Assembly: GCA_013397935.1 (NCBI GenBank)
Contig: VZRN01005892.1
Span: 1,073,459 to 1,137,458 of the forward strand
DNA from: Dasyornis broadbenti
Lineage: Eukaryota; Chordata; Aves; Passeriformes; Dasyornithidae
Direction: 5' to 3'
DNA length: 64,000 nucleotides
Shown here: positions 63,036 to 64,000 of the stretch, piece after piece
Layout of the letters: each line of letters opens with the position of its first letter
Position numbering within the stretch: position 1 is the stretch's first letter
The notes under the pieces: model-generated
The model's database searches: none
What the model saw: only the letters and a program-made list of their open reading frames with translations
Told to the model about the DNA's origin: nothing
Made by a program: the position numbers and the translations under genes

Positions 63036-64000
63036 AAGGAAGTATTTGCTATGAAAAGCAAATGTAAAACATGAACTTTATTGCAACAGTCTTCTAATAC
63101 AGTTGGGTATATTTGGTATTGTTGCAGGTCGCATTATCAATTGTTCCTGCCCTCTGCTCAAAAGTATGGGTAGCATGAAATCGTAGTTATTAATGTAAAG
63201 CAATGTTTACTACAGGCTGATTTGGGACATACAAGTTACTGAAGCACCAAGGTGCAGTATATGAATTTTATATGCTAGAGAATATGATAAAGATGTTTCA
63301 ACTCAGAGAAACTACCTCTGTTTATCTTCGTGTTAAAATTATTTGGAGGGCTGTTATGTTTTGTTATTGCCCTGTGAAGTTTTGCTTTTACATGAGAGAA
63401 CAGGATCACATTTTGCCTCAATGTTTTGACTGTTTATTGTTCCCAGGGGATACCTTGTTTATTTGTCTTGCTCCTGGTCTGTCACAACATTTTTAGTTTG
63501 ACTCAGATTTCTTACAAGTTTGCACAATGGAAAATCCTGTAATCTCATTTGCTTCACCAAACTTCATCCAGAGCTCTAAGAAACATTCCCATTTCACTGA
63601 AGTACCTCCTCAGTGGCATAACAGAGATAGATCTAAGTCACTGCAAAAGTTGTATTGTGATGCTGAATTCGTGGATTTCTTCAACAATAACAAAATACAA
63701 AACAGTACGTGAATGGCCTAGGTTGAATTCCCTTGAGTATCTAAATGATATAGGAGTATTTTATTCCTTTATATGTCTTTTGGAAACAACAAAAATCAAT
63801 TCTTTCTTAAGTACCTTCATTCAGCTTCATAATGTCTTAAATGAGTATTTAAATACCCTGATACAGGTCAATTGAGTAAATGGGGTTGCGGATCCTGAAA
63901 AAGGCAGAGCTTTTTCATGGAAATAGCAAAATCCCAGTATTATTTGTATCTGACACTCCACTGTAAGAAAGGCACTGTCTTTATCTTGCCCTGTAGCTTT
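63036..64000 (+). other. Intronic sequence to the window edge
   Basis: AT-rich. No gene, splice-bounded exon or named repeat is seen. Confidence 0.65.

Larger units (their letters stand above)
33951..64000 (+). other. NELL2: NELL2 intron, 5' part (downstream of EGF exon B)
   Basis: The intron starts with donor GTAAGG at 33951 and runs off the right edge of the window, so it is longer than 30 kb. The next coding exon, expected to start by completing an Ala codon (G/CN) and to continue the EGF series, is not in the window. It contains CR1 fragments, one LTR scrap, an assembly gap and homopolymer tracts, which are listed separately. Confidence 0.88.

Noticed and set aside
1..64000. A bacterial-type or otherwise novel multi-gene system, CRISPR array or integrated replicon
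   Set aside because: No operon-like coding density, ribosome binding sites, regularly spaced repeats or prokaryotic gene families are present. The window is vertebrate intron with two exons.

Overview
This is vertebrate nuclear DNA, almost certainly from a bird and probably a songbird. The window lies inside one large plus-strand gene. Two short coding exons, at 2446-2571 and 33828-33950, are the only coding sequence I can support. They encode consecutive EGF-like domains whose residues match NELL2 (the chicken 'Nel' gene, a secreted neuronal glycoprotein) and not its paralogue NELL1. Both exons have phase 1/1 borders and canonical AG/GT splice sites, and they join in frame. Everything else is intron: the 3' part of one intron (1-2445), a complete 31,256-bp intron (2572-33827), and the first 30 kb of a third (33951-64000).

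The bird call rests on CR1 LINE fragments, which are characteristic of birds and other reptiles. Eight are recognisable, in both orientations, from about 40 bp to about 1.66 kb. The two longest keep decayed reverse-transcriptase sequence. The passerine call rests on a 1,117-bp solo LTR (7908-9024, minus strand) of a family I recall from songbird genomes; it has TG...CA ends and a perfect 5-bp target duplication (CTTGC). A 5' scrap of the same LTR family lies at 40847 in the opposite orientation. A second, less certain LTR-like element occupies about 18107-18598. Repeats I can name cover roughly 5.4 kb, consistent with a repeat-poor avian genome. A CR1 inserted 26 bp beyond the solo LTR makes the 7.9-10.0 kb interval a composite repeat block.

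Layout: 1-2445 intron; 2446-2571 EGF exon A; 2572-33827 intron with the 8-10 kb repeat block, small CR1 copies at 15.4, 17.0, 21.1 and 23.4 kb and the LTR candidate at 18.1 kb; 33828-33950 EGF exon B; 33951-64000 intron with an assembly gap at 36.64 kb, CR1 scraps at 47.5 and 48.5 kb, a long poly-T tract with Ns at 49.7 kb, and the long CR1 at 53.2-54.9 kb.

I see no bacterial-type system, CRISPR array, operon, tRNA, rRNA or second gene. The best leads are modest: a tandem pair of exact ISRE-type motifs at 37.78 kb, two blocks that look like candidate intronic regulatory sequence (29.6-30.1 and 45.1-45.5 kb), an open reading frame running from EGF exon A through a duplicated segment of the intron, and several assembly defects, notably a 64-bp duplication around a single N at 9628.
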